Source: Gemmatimonas sp.
GTDB lineage: Bacteria > Gemmatimonadota > Gemmatimonadetes > Gemmatimonadales > Gemmatimonadaceae
NCBI GenBank assembly: GCA_023910675.1
Contig: JAAVWC010000004.1
Location: 1 to 64,000, forward strand
Direction: 5' to 3'
DNA: 64,000 nucleotides
Shown here: piece by piece, positions 18,833 through 30,163 of the stretch
Numbering within the stretch: the stretch's first letter is position 1
Layout of the letters: every line of letters starts with the position of its first letter
Translations under genes and position numbers: made by a program
The notes under the pieces: generated by a model
Told to the model about the DNA's origin: nothing
Seen by the model: the letters and a program-made list of their open reading frames with translations, nothing else
Database searches by the model: none

Positions 18833-20911
18833 ATGCGATTCTCCATCCGTTGTCTCGCGCTCGCGCTGGCGATGCTGCCGGCCACCGTGCAGTCCCAGCA
18901 GTGGCTCAACACCGAGCCCAACCCCAAGACCAACAAGTCGTCGTTCCGTGCGCTCGACGAGTGGCCGTCACCCAACGACTTCCGTGATGCGTCGGGGTCG
19001 CCGGGTCCGCGCTATTGGCAGCAGCGTATCGACTACGTGATTCGCACCACGCTCGACACCGCGACGCACACGGTGAAGGGCACGGAACGCATCACCTACC
19101 ACAACAATTCACCGCAGTCGCTCGGCTACCTCTGGTTCCAGCTCGATCAGAACATCGAGCAGCAGAACAGCCGCGCGAATCTCACGAAGTCGGCGTTGCC
19201 GGCGACGATGTCGCCGCAGGCCCGCCGCTTCCTGCTCCCCGATGAAGACGCGACCGGCGGTTACAACATCACCCGCGTGGCGCAGGTGAAAGTGGCGGGG
19301 CAGCCGGCCGTGGCAGCGCGCTACATCATCAACGGCACGCAGATGCGCGTGAATCTCGACAAGCCGCTCCCCACGGGTGGCACGGCGATCGTGGAGATCG
19401 ACTGGGCATTCGTCGTCCCCGAAGGGGGCAACAACAGCCGCGGTGTACGCGAGCTCGTCAAGGACGGCTGGATCTACGAAGTTGCGCAATGGTTCCCGCG
19501 CGCCGCGGTGTACGACGACGTGACGGGATGGCAGAACGATCCGTTCCTCGGCCAGGGCGAGTTCTATCTCAACTTCGGCAACTACGACGTGAGCATCACG
19601 GTGCCGCGCGATCACATCGTGCGCTCTACCGGCACGCTGCGCAATCCCGAAGTCGTGCTCACCGCGGCGCAGCGCGCGCGTCTCGTGACCGCCATGGCGG
19701 GTGACACGAGCGTCTTCATCGTGCGCCCCGACGAAGTGCAGAAGCCGGTGTCACGTCCCGCCGGCAACGGCATGCTCACGTGGCGCTTCACGGCGGAGAA
19801 CGTGCGCGACTTTGCCTGGGCGTCGAGCAAGACGTTCGTGTGGGACGCCGCAGGTTTCCGCTACAGCAAGGGAGGCCGGGTGATCGAACTGCACTCGGTG
19901 TACCCGCGCGAAGCGATGCCGCTCTGGAGCGACGTATCGACGAAGGCGATTGCGCAGACGATGCGCACGTACGGCCGTCTCGCGTTCGAATATCCGTATC
20001 CGCAGGCGAGCAACGTGAACGGCCAGGTGGGCGGCATGGAGTATCCCATGATCGCCTTCTGTGGCGGCCGACCGGGCCCCGATGGCACGTACTCCAAGAA
20101 CCAGGAGTATGCGCTGGCCTCGGTCACCATTCACGAAGTCGGGCACAACTGGTTCCCCATGATCGTCGCGACCGACGAGCGCAAGTGGACGTGGATGGAC
20201 GAGGGGGTGAACAGCTTCCTCGAGTATTACGGCTCGCTCGACTACGACAAGAACTGGCCGGCAGCGCGTCTGCGTGGCCCGGCGCCCAACATCGTGACGT
20301 ACATGAAGGACACCAATCAGGTGCCGCTCATGACGGAGTCCGATTTCATTCACCGGCAGTTCGGCAACAACGGCTACAGCAAGCCGGCCACTGGTCTGGT
20401 GATGTTGCGCGAGAAGGTGCTGGGCGCGGAGCGCTTCGACCTGGCGTTCGGCGAGTACGCGAAGAAGTGGATGTTCAAGCATCCGCAGCCGGCAGATTTG
20501 TTCCGCACGCTCGCGAGCGGCGCGGGTGAACGTCTCGATTACTTCTGGCGCGGCTGGTTCTACAGCACGTACAACAACGACCAGGCGATCACCAAGGTCG
20601 AGAGCCAGGACGCGCAGACCTTCGCCGGCACCACCAAGCGCGGCAAGTTCTATCATCGCGTGACGGTGGACAACAAGGGCGGGCTGGTGATGCCGCTCGA
20701 GCTCGAGATCGAGTTCACCGACGGCACCAAGCAGCGCGTGAACATGCCGGCCGAGGTGTGGCGGAACAACGAACGCAGCCACGAGTACGGCTTCTTCTCC
20801 GACAAGGAGATCGCGAAGGTGACGGCCGATCCGGACAGCGGCTATGCCGATGTGGACCGCACGAACAACACGTTCACGAAGGCGCCGGGCGCGCGCCCGA
20901 TCGGACAGTAA
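18833..20911 (+). CDS. Secreted M1-family metallopeptidase
   Basis: A 692-residue zinc aminopeptidase-like enzyme with a signal peptide ending at VQSQ. The HEVGH motif (His434, Glu435, His438) is followed by 18 residues and the third zinc ligand Glu457 (WMDEGVNSF), the standard HExxH-x18-E gluzincin pattern. A GGMEYPMI block replaces the canonical GAMEN substrate motif, as in many distant M1 members. It follows the HupE gene by 29 bp and precedes the DUF6702 gene by 3 bp, so the three are probably co-transcribed. Likely periplasmic or surface-exposed. Confidence 0.92.
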   Translation: MRFSIRCLALALAMLPATVQSQQWLNTEPNPKTNKSSFRALDEWPSPNDFRDASGSPGPRYWQQRIDYVIRTTLDTATHTVKGTERITYHNNSPQSLGYLWFQLDQNIEQQNSRANLTKSALPATMSPQARRFLLPDEDATGGYNITRVAQVKVAGQPAVAARYIINGTQMRVNLDKPLPTGGTAIVEIDWAFVVPEGGNNSRGVRELVKDGWIYEVAQWFPRAAVYDDVTGWQNDPFLGQGEFYLNFGNYDVSITVPRDHIVRSTGTLRNPEVVLTAAQRARLVTAMAGDTSVFIVRPDEVQKPVSRPAGNGMLTWRFTAENVRDFAWASSKTFVWDAAGFRYSKGGRVIELHSVYPREAMPLWSDVSTKAIAQTMRTYGRLAFEYPYPQASNVNGQVGGMEYPMIAFCGGRPGPDGTYSKNQEYALASVTIHEVGHNWFPMIVATDERKWTWMDEGVNSFLEYYGSLDYDKNWPAARLRGPAPNIVTYMKDTNQVPLMTESDFIHRQFGNNGYSKPATGLVMLREKVLGAERFDLAFGEYAKKWMFKHPQPADLFRTLASGAGERLDYFWRGWFYSTYNNDQAITKVESQDAQTFAGTTKRGKFYHRVTVDNKGGLVMPLELEIEFTDGTKQRVNMPAEVWRNNERSHEYGFFSDKEIAKVTADPDSGYADVDRTNNTFTKAPGARPIGQ

Positions 20912-20914
20912 GTG

Positions 20915-21436
20915 ATGGCCGTGAAGAGCCTGTTCGCGTGGCTACTGGGGGGCGTCGTGCTGGGCGCCACCCCGATGGCGCACGATATCCACACCACGCA
21001 CACCCGTGCCGTCGTCGAAGACGGCACGGTGGTGTGGAAGGTGCGGCTGTTCACCGACGATCTCGAAAAGGGATTGCGTGCGTGGGCGAAGCGTCCGGCG
21101 TTTTCGCTCGCGAAGGATCGTTCGGCGGACTCGCTCTTCACGGCGTACTTCAATGCCAAGGTGCGCGTGGCGGCCGACGGTCGCGCGCTCTCGGCGACGT
21201 TACTGCAGTCCGGGACGGACAAGGATCCCGTGGGCGGCACGGTGCATTGGTATCTGCTGCAGTTCAATGCGGGGAAGCAGCCGGGGTCGTTGTCGGTGCG
21301 CAATACGTTGCTGGCGGAGCAGTTTGCGAATCAGGCGAACGTGGTCGTGGTCTTGGCGATGCCGGGAGAGAAGCGGCACTCGCTGTACTTTGGCGACGGG
21401 GACGCGGACGCGCAGACGGTCGATTTGCGGCGCTGA
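20915..21436 (+). CDS. DUF6702-like secreted protein
   Basis: The 173-residue product has an N-terminal hydrophobic export signal ending near PMAHD. The sequence HDIHTTHTRAVVEDGTVVWKVRLFTDDLEKGLR and the tail RHSLYFGDGDADAQTVDL fit the DUF6702 family, which in Bacteroidetes lies next to M1 peptidase and HupE genes. A GTG three bases earlier is a possible alternative start. Function is unknown; co-occurrence suggests a shared envelope or metal task with its neighbours. Confidence 0.7.
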   Translation: MAVKSLFAWLLGGVVLGATPMAHDIHTTHTRAVVEDGTVVWKVRLFTDDLEKGLRAWAKRPAFSLAKDRSADSLFTAYFNAKVRVAADGRALSATLLQSGTDKDPVGGTVHWYLLQFNAGKQPGSLSVRNTLLAEQFANQANVVVVLAMPGEKRHSLYFGDGDADAQTVDLRR

Positions 21437-21469
21437 CGCTCTCGGCTCTGTGTCGAGGTCGCGGGGGGG

Positions 21470-21800
21470 GCTGGGCACATCCACCACAGTCGGGGCACCG
21501 CCACCACAGTCGGGGCACTGCCACGACGGTCGGGGTCTACACACAGTCGAGGTCTCGGCCGGGTCGTGCGCGGCGCTTCGCTGGCGCGTCGGGGTCAGTC
21601 GGGGTCGGGGTTAAAGCGTCGGGGTCGGGGCTGCCCCGACCCCGACATTTTATCCCCGACCCCGACAGCAAGCGCAGCGCCGCGCACGACCCGGCCGAGA
21701 CCGCGACTGTGTGTAGACCCCGACCGTCGTGGCAGTGCCCTGACTGTGGTGGCTGTGCCCCGACTGTGGTGGCTGTGCCCAGACCGCACCGCCGACCAAG
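21470..21800. repeat. Long inverted repeat, family C copy 1
   Basis: The intergenic region is one imperfect palindrome of ~330 bp. The left arm reads CCACCACAGTCGGGGCA-type units, then GGCCGGGTCGTGCGCGGCGC. The centre is near GTCGGGGCTGCCCCGAC and CATTTTATCCCCGACC. The right arm mirrors the left (GCGCCGCGCACGACCCGGCC, then GACTGTGGTGGCTGTGCCCC). Copies 2 and 3 at 22600 and 30615 share centre and arm order. Open frames inside are artefacts of the low-complexity sequence. Confidence 0.95.
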
Positions 21801-21811
21801 ACCAAGACCAG

Positions 21812-22591
21812 TCAGGGAGCAGGCGCCCACAAGCTTGACGGATCCGCCACCGCCAGCTCACAGCAAAAGGCCGTAATCCGCTCCACCGCCTGCGCGACGA
21901 ACGCCGCGCCGTTCTCCGCCGTCGCCGCGCGTGGATCACCGACACCGGTGTCGACCGTCGCCTGCGTCCACCGCCGCGGCATCCATGCGACGCCGCGGCG
22001 CACGCCCTCGAGCGTGCTCGGATTGCTGCGTCCGTCGCCCCACGTGTGGCGATCGGGTGCGACAAGATGCGGCGCGACGTGCATGATGGCCGCCGTTTCC
22101 AGTTCACCGGCGTGATCGCCCGCCTGTTCGAACGTGGCGTGATCGGCCGCTTGCCACCAGTTCACGATGGCGAGCATGATGGGCGTCGATGGCTGCAGTT
22201 CGCGCACCAGCGCACGCAGTTCGTTACCGCCGTGCGCATTGAGCAGCACGAGCGCGCGCACGCCATGCGGCTCCAGACTCCTGATCACATCACGCAACAG
22301 CGCGAGCTGCGTGCTCGGCATGACGTTGATGGTGAACGGCAAGTCGAGCTGCGTGGTGTTGACACCGAACGGGACGGCGGGGAGCGCCATGACGTTCGTT
22401 CCGGCCGCCATGCAGTGCGCGGCGACGCGCGCGGCGACTTCGCTGCCGAGGATCGTGTCGGTGCCGTACGGGAGATGGGTGTTGTGCGGTTCGGTGGCGC
22501 CGAAGGGGAGCAGCGCGACGGGCCAACTGCGGTGGCGGACATCTTCGTGCGAGGCGTCGTTCAGTACGCCCTTTCGTCGCGCTTGGGTCAT
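21812..22591 (-). CDS. Creatininase-family amidohydrolase
   Basis: A 259-residue protein of the creatininase / MftE-like family. LLPFGATEPHNTHLPYGTDTILG carries the Glu, His and Asp metal ligands, followed by LLNAHGGNE and DHAGELETAAIM, the other conserved metal-binding blocks. Members hydrolyse cyclic or linear amides such as creatinine or formamidopyrimidines; the substrate cannot be told here. The gene stands alone, sandwiched between two copies of long inverted repeat C that come within a few tens of bp of both ends. The ATG at 22591 begins the homology. Confidence 0.9.
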   Translation of the reverse strand: MTQARRKGVLNDASHEDVRHRSWPVALLPFGATEPHNTHLPYGTDTILGSEVAARVAAHCMAAGTNVMALPAVPFGVNTTQLDLPFTINVMPSTQLALLRDVIRSLEPHGVRALVLLNAHGGNELRALVRELQPSTPIMLAIVNWWQAADHATFEQAGDHAGELETAAIMHVAPHLVAPDRHTWGDGRSNPSTLEGVRRGVAWMPRRWTQATVDTGVGDPRAATAENGAAFVAQAVERITAFCCELAVADPSSLWAPAP

Positions 22592-22599
22592 GGTCGGGG

Positions 22600-22957
22600 C
22601 CTTGGTCGGAGTCGGGGTACAGCTACCACAGTCGGGGCACAGCCACAACAGTCGGGGCACAGCCACCACAGTCGGGGTCTCCACACAGTCGGAGTCCCGG
22701 TCGGGTCGAGCGCGGCGCTTCGCTGGCGCGTCGAGGTCGGGGTTCAACTGTCGGGGTCGGGGTCAGGGTCGGGGCAGCCCCGACACTTTATCCCCGACCC
22801 CAACCTTGCCCCCGACGCGCCAGCGAAGCGTCGCGCCAGACCCGACAGAGACCCCGACCGCAGGTAGACCCCGACAGTCGTGGCAGTGCCCCGACTGTAG
22901 TAGCTGTACCCCGACCGTAGTAGCCGTACCAAGACCACACCCACGACCACGACCAAG
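22600..22957. repeat. Long inverted repeat, family C copy 2
   Basis: Same design as the copy at 21470: CAGTCGGGG units separated by CACAGCCACCA-type spacers, a GCGCGGCGCTTCGCTGGCGCG block, the centre GGGGCAGCCCCGACACTTTA, and mirrored units to the end. It fills the gap between the creatininase and HNH genes. Unit sequences differ from copy 1 in several positions, so it is not a recent exact duplicate. Confidence 0.93.
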
Positions 22958-22960
22958 ACC

Positions 22961-23452
22961 CTAAGCGGCCAAAGCCTCCGAAGCAAACGCGAGCGAGACC
23001 GCCCGCCTCGCCCCCCGCTTGATCGCCCGCGTCACATTCCGCGCATAGCGAATGAAGTTCGCCCCCGCCCACGGATGCCGCGCGAAGAACTCGAACGGCA
23101 GCAGATCACTCTTGAGCCGGTTACACGGCGCACACGCCACCACGAGGTTGCCCGGATCGTGCGCGCCGCCGCGCGCGAGCGGTACCACATGATCCAACGT
23201 CGCCGTGCGCTGATCGAGATGCGTCGCACAGTACACGCAGCGCTGACTGCAGTCGCGCAGCGCCCCTTTGCGCAGTGCCTGTTTCATCGCCACGTGCACC
23301 ACCGCGGCACGCGGCGCGCCACGCGGCGCGCCACGCGAGCCGGTCCGTGTACTCCCCCGGGTGCGCACCGCCGCACGGCGCGACGGTCTACCACCACGCG
23401 ACGACGAACGTTCGCTGCCGCGACTCACCTTGAGCACCGGACGTCTCGGCAT
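22961..23452 (-). CDS. HNH endonuclease-family protein 1
   Basis: A 163-residue protein with a basic, Arg/Ser-rich N terminus (~55 residues) and an HNH nuclease domain: CVYCATHLDQRTATLDHVVPLARGG, then NLVVACAPCNRLKS, i.e. two CxxC zinc pairs, the DH and the Asn of the fold. The C-terminal part (PFEFFARHPWAGANFIRYARNV) resembles the same region of the HNH protein at 62804, so the two are paralogues of one subfamily. The start could be internal, as the basic leader has no homology. Such proteins often nick DNA, but the cellular role is unknown. Confidence 0.85.
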   Translation of the reverse strand: MPRRPVLKVSRGSERSSSRGGRPSRRAAVRTRGSTRTGSRGAPRGAPRAAVVHVAMKQALRKGALRDCSQRCVYCATHLDQRTATLDHVVPLARGGAHDPGNLVVACAPCNRLKSDLLPFEFFARHPWAGANFIRYARNVTRAIKRGARRAVSLAFASEALAA

Positions 23453-23775
23453 GCGTCAGCCCCTCCGGAACAACGACGCCCCGGCGGAGGCAACGAGCCT
23501 CGCGTCGGGGCGAAAGGGGGCGACGACATCCGGCCGCAACGACGGCGACCGGTGGAGCGCAGCACCGCCGCGCGCATGGGAGCTACCGCGAGTGGAACGC
23601 ATCATCCTCCTGGAGCACCAAGTGGACACGCCAACCATCGGACACCTGCCCGCGATGTGGTGCGCCAGGAGACTTGCTCGCACACCCGATCACGCTACGC
23701 GACTATACGATCACGTTGTTGCTCCCGTCAATAGCCCCACGGCGCTTCGTCACGCAATCGTGGCACTCGACCGGC
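23453..23775. other. Intergenic region, no gene seen
   Basis: This stretch between the HNH start and the HIT stop has only low-quality open frames. A GC-rich inverted pair (GCCCCG...CGGGGC, 23479-23513) is the one structure noticed. The promoter of the HNH gene should lie here. Confidence 0.4.
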
Positions 23776-24264
23776 TCAGCCCTGCTTCATCCCGTCGCTG
23801 CTGAGCGGATCACGCAGCATGCTCCCGATGCGCGCCGCCATCGCGTCGAGCTGCTGGCGGTTGGGCATCGCCGAGCCCGGGAACGGCAGCGGCACGTCGA
23901 ATCCGTCCCCCTCTCGGCGCGGAATGAGGTGAATGTGATAGTGCATCACGTTCTGGCCGGCCGCCGCGCCCGAGTTCACGACGATATTCATGTCGGACGC
24001 GCCCGACGCCGTCTGCACCACCGGAATGAGCTTCGTCGCCACCTGGTACAGGTGCGCCCCAACCGACCCCGGGATGTCCTGCAGCACTTCGTAGTGCTCA
24101 CGTGGGACCACCAGCACGTGGCCGGGGTTGACCGGTTGAATATCGAGGAACGCGATGGCGGTGGCGTCTTCGTAGCAGATCGACACTTCCGCGGCGCCGC
24201 GGATAAGGTCGCAGAAGATGCAATGGCCAGAGGACGGCTTCATGGGTGCGGTAGGTGCGTGCAT
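23776..24264 (-). CDS. HIT-family hydrolase
   Basis: A 162-residue histidine-triad protein. CIFCDLIRGAAEVSICYEDATAIAFLDIQPVNPGHVLVVPREH is the usual N-terminal core, and MHYHIHLIPR is the HxHxH triad with the nucleophilic central His. The CxxC pair in the first motif suggests a zinc site. Members cleave nucleoside phosphoramidates and similar nucleotide adducts. The ATG at 24264 is used; Met8 would also work. Divergent from the E1 dehydrogenase gene. Confidence 0.93.
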   Translation of the reverse strand: MHAPTAPMKPSSGHCIFCDLIRGAAEVSICYEDATAIAFLDIQPVNPGHVLVVPREHYEVLQDIPGSVGAHLYQVATKLIPVVQTASGASDMNIVVNSGAAAGQNVMHYHIHLIPRREGDGFDVPLPFPGSAMPNRQQLDAMAARIGSMLRDPLSSDGMKQG

Positions 24265-24442
24265 ATCGTGACTGGGGAGTTCGGACTACTCTGCCAACCT
24301 GCTATCTGGACCAATGTCCGGCAAGCGGAACCGGATCACGCATCGTGGTCAGCGAATTCCGCGCCCGACGCACCACCGGGGGCATTCTTCCACTATTTTT
24401 CGCAGGTTGCTCGACACCCAAGCTTTTCCCCGAGTCCTCCCG

Positions 24443-26596
24443 ATGGCTACTTCGACCCGTCCGAGCCGCGCCCGTAAGGGCGAGGCCAGCGAGCCGGCTG
24501 AGGCCCCCGCTTCGGCGGCGGCGCTCACCCGCGACCAGCTCATCCACGCCTATCGCGTGATGTACACGTCGCGGAAGCTCGATGATAAAGAAATTCAGCT
24601 GAAGCGACAGAACCGGATCTACTTCCAGATCTCCGGCGCGGGTCACGAAGCCATTGGCGTCGCCGCCGGCATGGCGCTGCGCGCGACCTACGACTGGTTC
24701 TATCTCTATTACCGCGATCGCGCGCTCTGCCTGCAGCTGGGCATGACACCAGCGGAGATGCTGTACAGCGCCGTCGGTGCCGCCATCGATCCCAACTCCG
24801 GCGGCCGTCAGATGCCGTCGCACTGGGGACACAAGGCGCTCAACATCACCACGGTCTCGTCGCCCACCGGTACGCAGTTCCTGCAGGCCGTCGGCAGCGC
24901 CGAAGCGACGCTGCGCGCGCAGCAGATCGATCTCGCCGACGACCAGTTCAAGGGCGACGATGTCACGCTCGTCACGACGGGCGACGGCACGACCAGCGAA
25001 GGCGAATTCTGGGAGTCGATCAACAGCGCGACCAATCTCAAGCTGCCCATCGTGTACATCGTCGAGGACAATGGCTACGCCATCTCCGTCCCGGTCGAAG
25101 TAAACACCGCCGGCGGCTCGATCTCCAAGCTCGTCTCGTCGTTCCCCGGCCTCTACATCCAGGAAGTCGACGGCTGCGACCTGCTCGCCTCGTACGACGT
25201 CATGCTCCGCGCCGTGCAGTACGCCCGCGAGCGCAAGGGACCGGCACTCGTGCACGCGAAGGTCATTCGCCCGTACTCGCACTCGCTCTCCGACGACGAA
25301 GTGTTCTATCGTCCGCCCGAGGAGCGCGATGCCGACGCCGCGCGCGATCCGCTCACGACCTTCCCCGCGTGGCTCGAAGCGCAGGGACACGCGACGGCCG
25401 ACGAACTCCAGGCACTGCGTGATACCGTCGACGCGGAAATCCTCGCCGCCACCGACGACGCGCTCGCGCAGCCCATGCCGACGCCGGAGTCGGTTCCCTT
25501 TGGCGTGTACTCGCCCGACGTCGACCCGACCTCAGAGCGCTTCGACACCGAAGACGATCCGCAGTTCGACGGCGGCCCCACCACCATGGTGGATCTGCTC
25601 AACGCCTGCATGCGCGACGAAATGGCGCGCGACGAACGCATTCTCGTCTTCGGCGAAGACGTCGCCGATGTCTCGCGCGAGCAGTACCTCGGCAAGGTCA
25701 AGGGCAAGGGCGGCGTGTTCAAGGTGACGCACGGCCTGCAGACCAAGTTCGGCAGCGCGCGCGTGTACAACTCGCCGCTCGCTGAAGCCAACATCGTGGG
25801 GCGCGCCATTGGCCTCGCGCATCGCGGCTTCAAGCCGGTCGTCGAAATTCAGTTCTTCGACTACATCTGGCCCGCGTTCATGCAGATCCGCGATGAACTG
25901 GCCACGATGCGCTGGCGCTCCAACAACGCGTTCAGCTCGCCGGTCGTCATTCGCACGACGTACGGCGGCTACATTCGCGGCGCCATCTACCACTCGCAGA
26001 CGGGCGCGTCGCTGTTCACGCACAACCCCGGCCTGCGCGTGGTGTGCCCCAGCAACGCGCTCGACGCCAACGGCCTACTCCGCACCGCCATCCGCTGCGA
26101 AGACCCGGTCATCTTCCTCGAGCACAAGCACCTGTACCGGCAGACGTACAACAAGGCGCAGTATCCGGGCCCGAACTTCATGATTCCGTTCGGCAAAGCC
26201 AACATTCTGCGCGCCGGCACCGATGTCACGCTCGTGACGTACGGCGCCACTGTGCAGCGCGCGCTTGTTGCGGCCAATCAGATCGCCGAAGAAGGCGGGC
26301 CGAGCGTGGAGGTCATCGACCTCCGTACGCTCTCGCCGTGGGACAAGGAAACGGTGTACGCGTCGGTGAAGAAGACCGGCCGCGTCATCATGGCCACCGA
26401 AGATTCACTCTCGTGGGGCTACGGCGCCGAAATCGCCGCCAGCATTGCCGACGAATGCTTCGCGTGGCTCGATGCGCCGGTCAAGCGCATTGCGAGCCAG
26501 GATGTGTTCGTGGGCTACGCGCCGAGCCTCGAAGATGCGACGCTGCCGCAGGTGGAGACGTTCCGCAACGCGTATCTGGATATCGTGAAGTTCTAA
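24443..26596 (+). CDS. Fused 2-oxoacid dehydrogenase E1 alpha-beta
   Basis: A 717-residue thiamine-diphosphate enzyme in which E1-alpha (residues ~30-370) and E1-beta (~385-717) are joined. The ThDP motif [10 protein letters not shown]...VEDN is in the first half. The second half shows [28 protein letters not shown] and [13 protein letters not shown]. The best match is the branched-chain or generic 2-oxoacid dehydrogenase complex, decarboxylating the oxoacid and transferring the acyl group to a lipoyl E2. No E2 or E3 gene is nearby. An alpha-beta fusion is known in several phyla. Start chosen at ATG 24443, where a Ser/Arg-rich leader precedes homology. Confidence 0.92.
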   Translation: MATSTRPSRARKGEASEPAEAPASAAALTRDQLIHAYRVMYTSRKLDDKEIQLKRQNRIYFQISGAGHEAIGVAAGMALRATYDWFYLYYRDRALCLQLGMTPAEMLYSAVGAAIDPNSGGRQMPSHWGHKALNITTVSSPTGTQFLQAVGSAEATLRAQQIDLADDQFKGDDVTLVTTGDGTTSEGEFWESINSATNLKLPIVYIVEDNGYAISVPVEVNTAGGSISKLVSSFPGLYIQEVDGCDLLASYDVMLRAVQYARERKGPALVHAKVIRPYSHSLSDDEVFYRPPEERDADAARDPLTTFPAWLEAQGHATADELQALRDTVDAEILAATDDALAQPMPTPESVPFGVYSPDVDPTSERFDTEDDPQFDGGPTTMVDLLNACMRDEMARDERILVFGEDVADVSREQYLGKVKGKGGVFKVTHGLQTKFGSARVYNSPLAEANIVGRAIGLAHRGFKPVVEIQFFDYIWPAFMQIRDELATMRWRSNNAFSSPVVIRTTYGGYIRGAIYHSQTGASLFTHNPGLRVVCPSNALDANGLLRTAIRCEDPVIFLEHKHLYRQTYNKAQYPGPNFMIPFGKANILRAGTDVTLVTYGATVQRALVAANQIAEEGGPSVEVIDLRTLSPWDKETVYASVKKTGRVIMATEDSLSWGYGAEIAASIADECFAWLDAPVKRIASQDVFVGYAPSLEDATLPQVETFRNAYLDIVKF

Positions 26597-26619
26597 GCAG
26601 TTGACCGTCGACTCAAAAC

Positions 26620-26665
26620 TTGAACCCAGAACTCGTAACTGATCAGTTGCGGGTTCTGGGTTCAA
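26620..26665. repeat. Repeat family B palindrome, copy 1
   Basis: A 46-bp palindrome with core AACTGATCAGTT. Outer arms TTGAACCCAGAAC and GTTCTGGGTTCAA pair fully, with only two mismatches between core and arms. It starts 24 bp after the E1 stop codon and would form a stable hairpin in the transcript. A second copy is at 50954. Confidence 0.95.
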
Positions 26666-26704
26666 GGTTTCGGTCCGGGTTTTCCATCACTCCACTAGCA
26701 ACAC

Positions 26705-26733
26705 CCGCCGCTTACATCGGCGGTTTCTTCTTC
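26705..26733 (+). terminator. Rho-independent terminator
   Basis: CCGCCG and CGGCGG pair around a 7-nt loop and are followed by TTTCTTCTTC. It lies after the E1 gene and palindrome B, and its T-run overlaps the stop of the broken DUF4412 gene on the other strand. Confidence 0.7.
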
Positions 26734-27540
26734 AGAAATCCGCCAGGCCCGCCATCATCTGGCTCATGTCGACGACTTCATAGCCCATCGGTACCTCGAA
26801 GAGCGACGCGTCGAGATCGCCTTTCTTGAGCTCCGTCACTTCCATCGTGGTCACGTCCGACGTGACTTTGCCCTTCTTGTCCGTCTGCGACGACCACGTG
26901 ACGGTCTTGAGCGCCATGCTCCCCCGCCCGTATTCGTTGGTGTACTTCTCCATCTCGGCGGCAAGATCCGCGTTGGTGCTCTTCACGCCCGACGCGAACG
27001 AGCGCGCCCACGCTTCCATGCTCTTGGGGCTGCCAAGATCGATGCCGGTGGCCACTCACTGATCGCTCGAATCGCTCGACACGATTTTCTGGTCGGGCAT
27101 CATCATGACTTTCACTTCCATGGTGCTCGTGTAGTACGTGCGCACCTTGCGGGTCTTGTAGCCCAGCAGCGCCTCGCCCGCGCCCATGTCCTTGAAGCGG
27201 AAGGACGTGTTGCTGACGGTCATCTTGAGCATCGGGTTGTTCATCAGCGCGCCGAGCCCACTGCCAAAGGCATCGGCGGTCATCACGATCGCCTGTTTGT
27301 CTTTGGGATTGACCACAATGAACTTGCCCGCCTCTCCCCGCACGAGCACGTAGCCATTCTTCGTGCCCATGGGCGTGGTGCCTTCGACGTAGTCCATGCG
27401 GATGTTGCCATCCTGCATGCTGACATTGGCGAGCGTGCTTTTTCTGCCGTCGCTCGCGGAGCTGATGCGGTACTTGAAGGTGATACCAGTAGCGCGTGGG
27501 TACGCGCGGATGAAGCCCTCGTCGTGTGCGAGAAGCTACG
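26732..27540 (-). pseudogene. DUF4412-like gene, broken
   Basis: Two consecutive open stretches in the same frame (27539-27059 and 27055-26732) are split only by a TGA at 27056-27058, where the join ...SSDSSDQ-stop-VATGIDLGS fits a Trp codon (TGG to TGA) of the DUF4412 family. The first stretch (GITFKYRISSASDGRKSTLANVSM, then MDYVEGTTPMGTKNGYVLVRG) is also cut off upstream by TAG near 27540, without a signal peptide. The gene thus lacks its N terminus and has an internal nonsense codon. DUF4412 proteins are secreted and of unknown function. Confidence 0.8.
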
Positions 27541-27587
27541 TCTTCGTGGAATCTCAGCAAGCGTAGCGCTCCGAAACGGTGTCCCCG

Positions 27588-29230
27588 CTAGCGTGCCCGA
27601 CCATACGATATGGCCGCCCCCAAGGACGGCGGGCCGCCGCGTATTCGCGGCCAATCGTTCACGCGCTCGGTCTGTCGTATGCGACGCCGTCCGTCTTCTA
27701 CCCATTGGTACACGATCATCGAGGCCGCGCGTCGTCCACGTCGCTCCAATAGGGCGCGCAATGCGGGTTGATAATCGAGCTGGTTGGTATTCACCCACCG
27801 AACGGCGCCGGGCAATACCATCCATTCGGTAGCGGCCTGTTCCGATGCTGCCCCGAGCAGACGCGCGGTCTGCTGTACGGAGTCGACGACCACAAAGGCG
27901 AACTGCCGATAGAGAGAGGACAAGCCTCCGGGGACGTCGCGCCGAGTCCCCGCGTCGCGGAAGCTGGCCCACGTCAATGCGGGCATGCCGCTGACATCAG
28001 CGGTGAGGTAGATCGACGCCGATGAGTCGGCGTAGACCAGCCCGTACGCAAACGGCAGAACGGTCACGCGCTCCGCGCGATAACGCACGAGGGTCCCCTC
28101 GAGCGCAATTGTGCGCACCGTGTCCAACTCCTGACCGACGCGCCAACCACCGAAAATCGTGCCCCGTCCCGCAGTCGGCTCCGTTGCGAGAGCGGGGCCG
28201 CGAGTCCACGCGAAGGTACTGTCGATATCGAGCGCGTTCGGCGGCACGGCGACCGATGTCGCGGATAGCGAGATCATCCGTCCGCCGATCCCGCGGCCAT
28301 CGAACGGGGTCAGCCGAACCTGTTGCAGTTCGTAGCGACGATCACGCCGAGCACCGACCACGGTAAATGGCTCGGAACGCCCGACGCGTTGCAGACGCGC
28401 CAATGAATCGAAGCGCACCGTTTCGGGCATACTGGCCGGCGCATCTGCCGTGACCCGTATCAACGTGCGGTCGAGATACGAGACCGATGATCGCTCCATC
28501 CGGCGAAGCTGCACAAACAACTGCGACACGGTGACTACCGCGCCGAGCAGCAGGGTGGCAACCACCAGCATGGCAGATCGCAGGCCGCGGGTTCTTCGCA
28601 ACGGGTAGGTCAACGCAAGGGCCACGACCGCACAGAACAGCACCGACTTAAGGAGGTTTGGCCAGAACCGACTGTAGAACCCGATGCCCATGGTCGGGTC
28701 ACCGCCGGCGATCATCGCCACTGGCAACGTCAGCAGCGTGCAGAGCAGAAACCCCATCGACAGCAGGAGGGCCGTGGCCCACCGACGGGTGACCGCGCCG
28801 AAGAGTGTGGTAAACAACAGCGGGATGAAGTACGCGGGCACTGCCTGGCGTAACGTCGGAACGATCAACGCCCAGGGCATCCCTGAGGCGCGCCACGCGA
28901 TGACCGCCACCACCGAGGCAGCAAACACCACGAGGCCGACCATCACCAGCTTTGCCATTCGCAGCGCGCGCTCGTCGATTGGCTTGCCCTTCCAAAAGGC
29001 GGTCGGCGACAGTGGCGCGTCCGACTGTACCACGGTGACAGTCAGTCCCAGCGCGACACACCACGTGAGGAGTGGCAAATAGATGCGGCTCATGTCTGGC
29101 AACCGCCCATAGAGAGGCTGCCCGAACATCACGAGCGGCGTGATCGCCAACAGGACGAGATACGCAATCCACCACGTCGAGGTACGGGCGAGATCGAAGC
29201 GCACAAAATGCCGGACCTGCATGGCAAAGG

Positions 29231-29234
<4 letters not shown>
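27588..29234 (-). CDS. Large ABC-type membrane protein
   Basis: A 548-residue protein. The first ~230 residues hold six hydrophobic helices in an ABC-2-like layout (ARTSTWWIAYLVLLAITPLVMFG and following). The remaining ~300 residues form a beta-rich, mostly soluble domain (likely periplasmic) with no family I can name. Its ATG overlaps the stop of the ABC ATPase gene by 4 bp, and that gene follows a GntR regulator, as in YtrA-type operons. The export substrate is unknown; envelope-stress or antibiotic response is the usual role of such operons (inference). Confidence 0.75.

Positions 29235-30152
<918 letters not shown>

Positions 30153-30163
<11 letters not shown>

Noticed and set aside
21006..21876. 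Plus-strand frames through repeat C copy 1
   Set aside because: They continue out of the DUF6702 gene in the wrong frame into the inverted repeat and show no family.
27056..27058. TGA read as tryptophan (code change)
   Set aside because: All other genes use TGG for Trp and TGA as a normal stop (for example at overlapping ATGA junctions), so this is a mutation.
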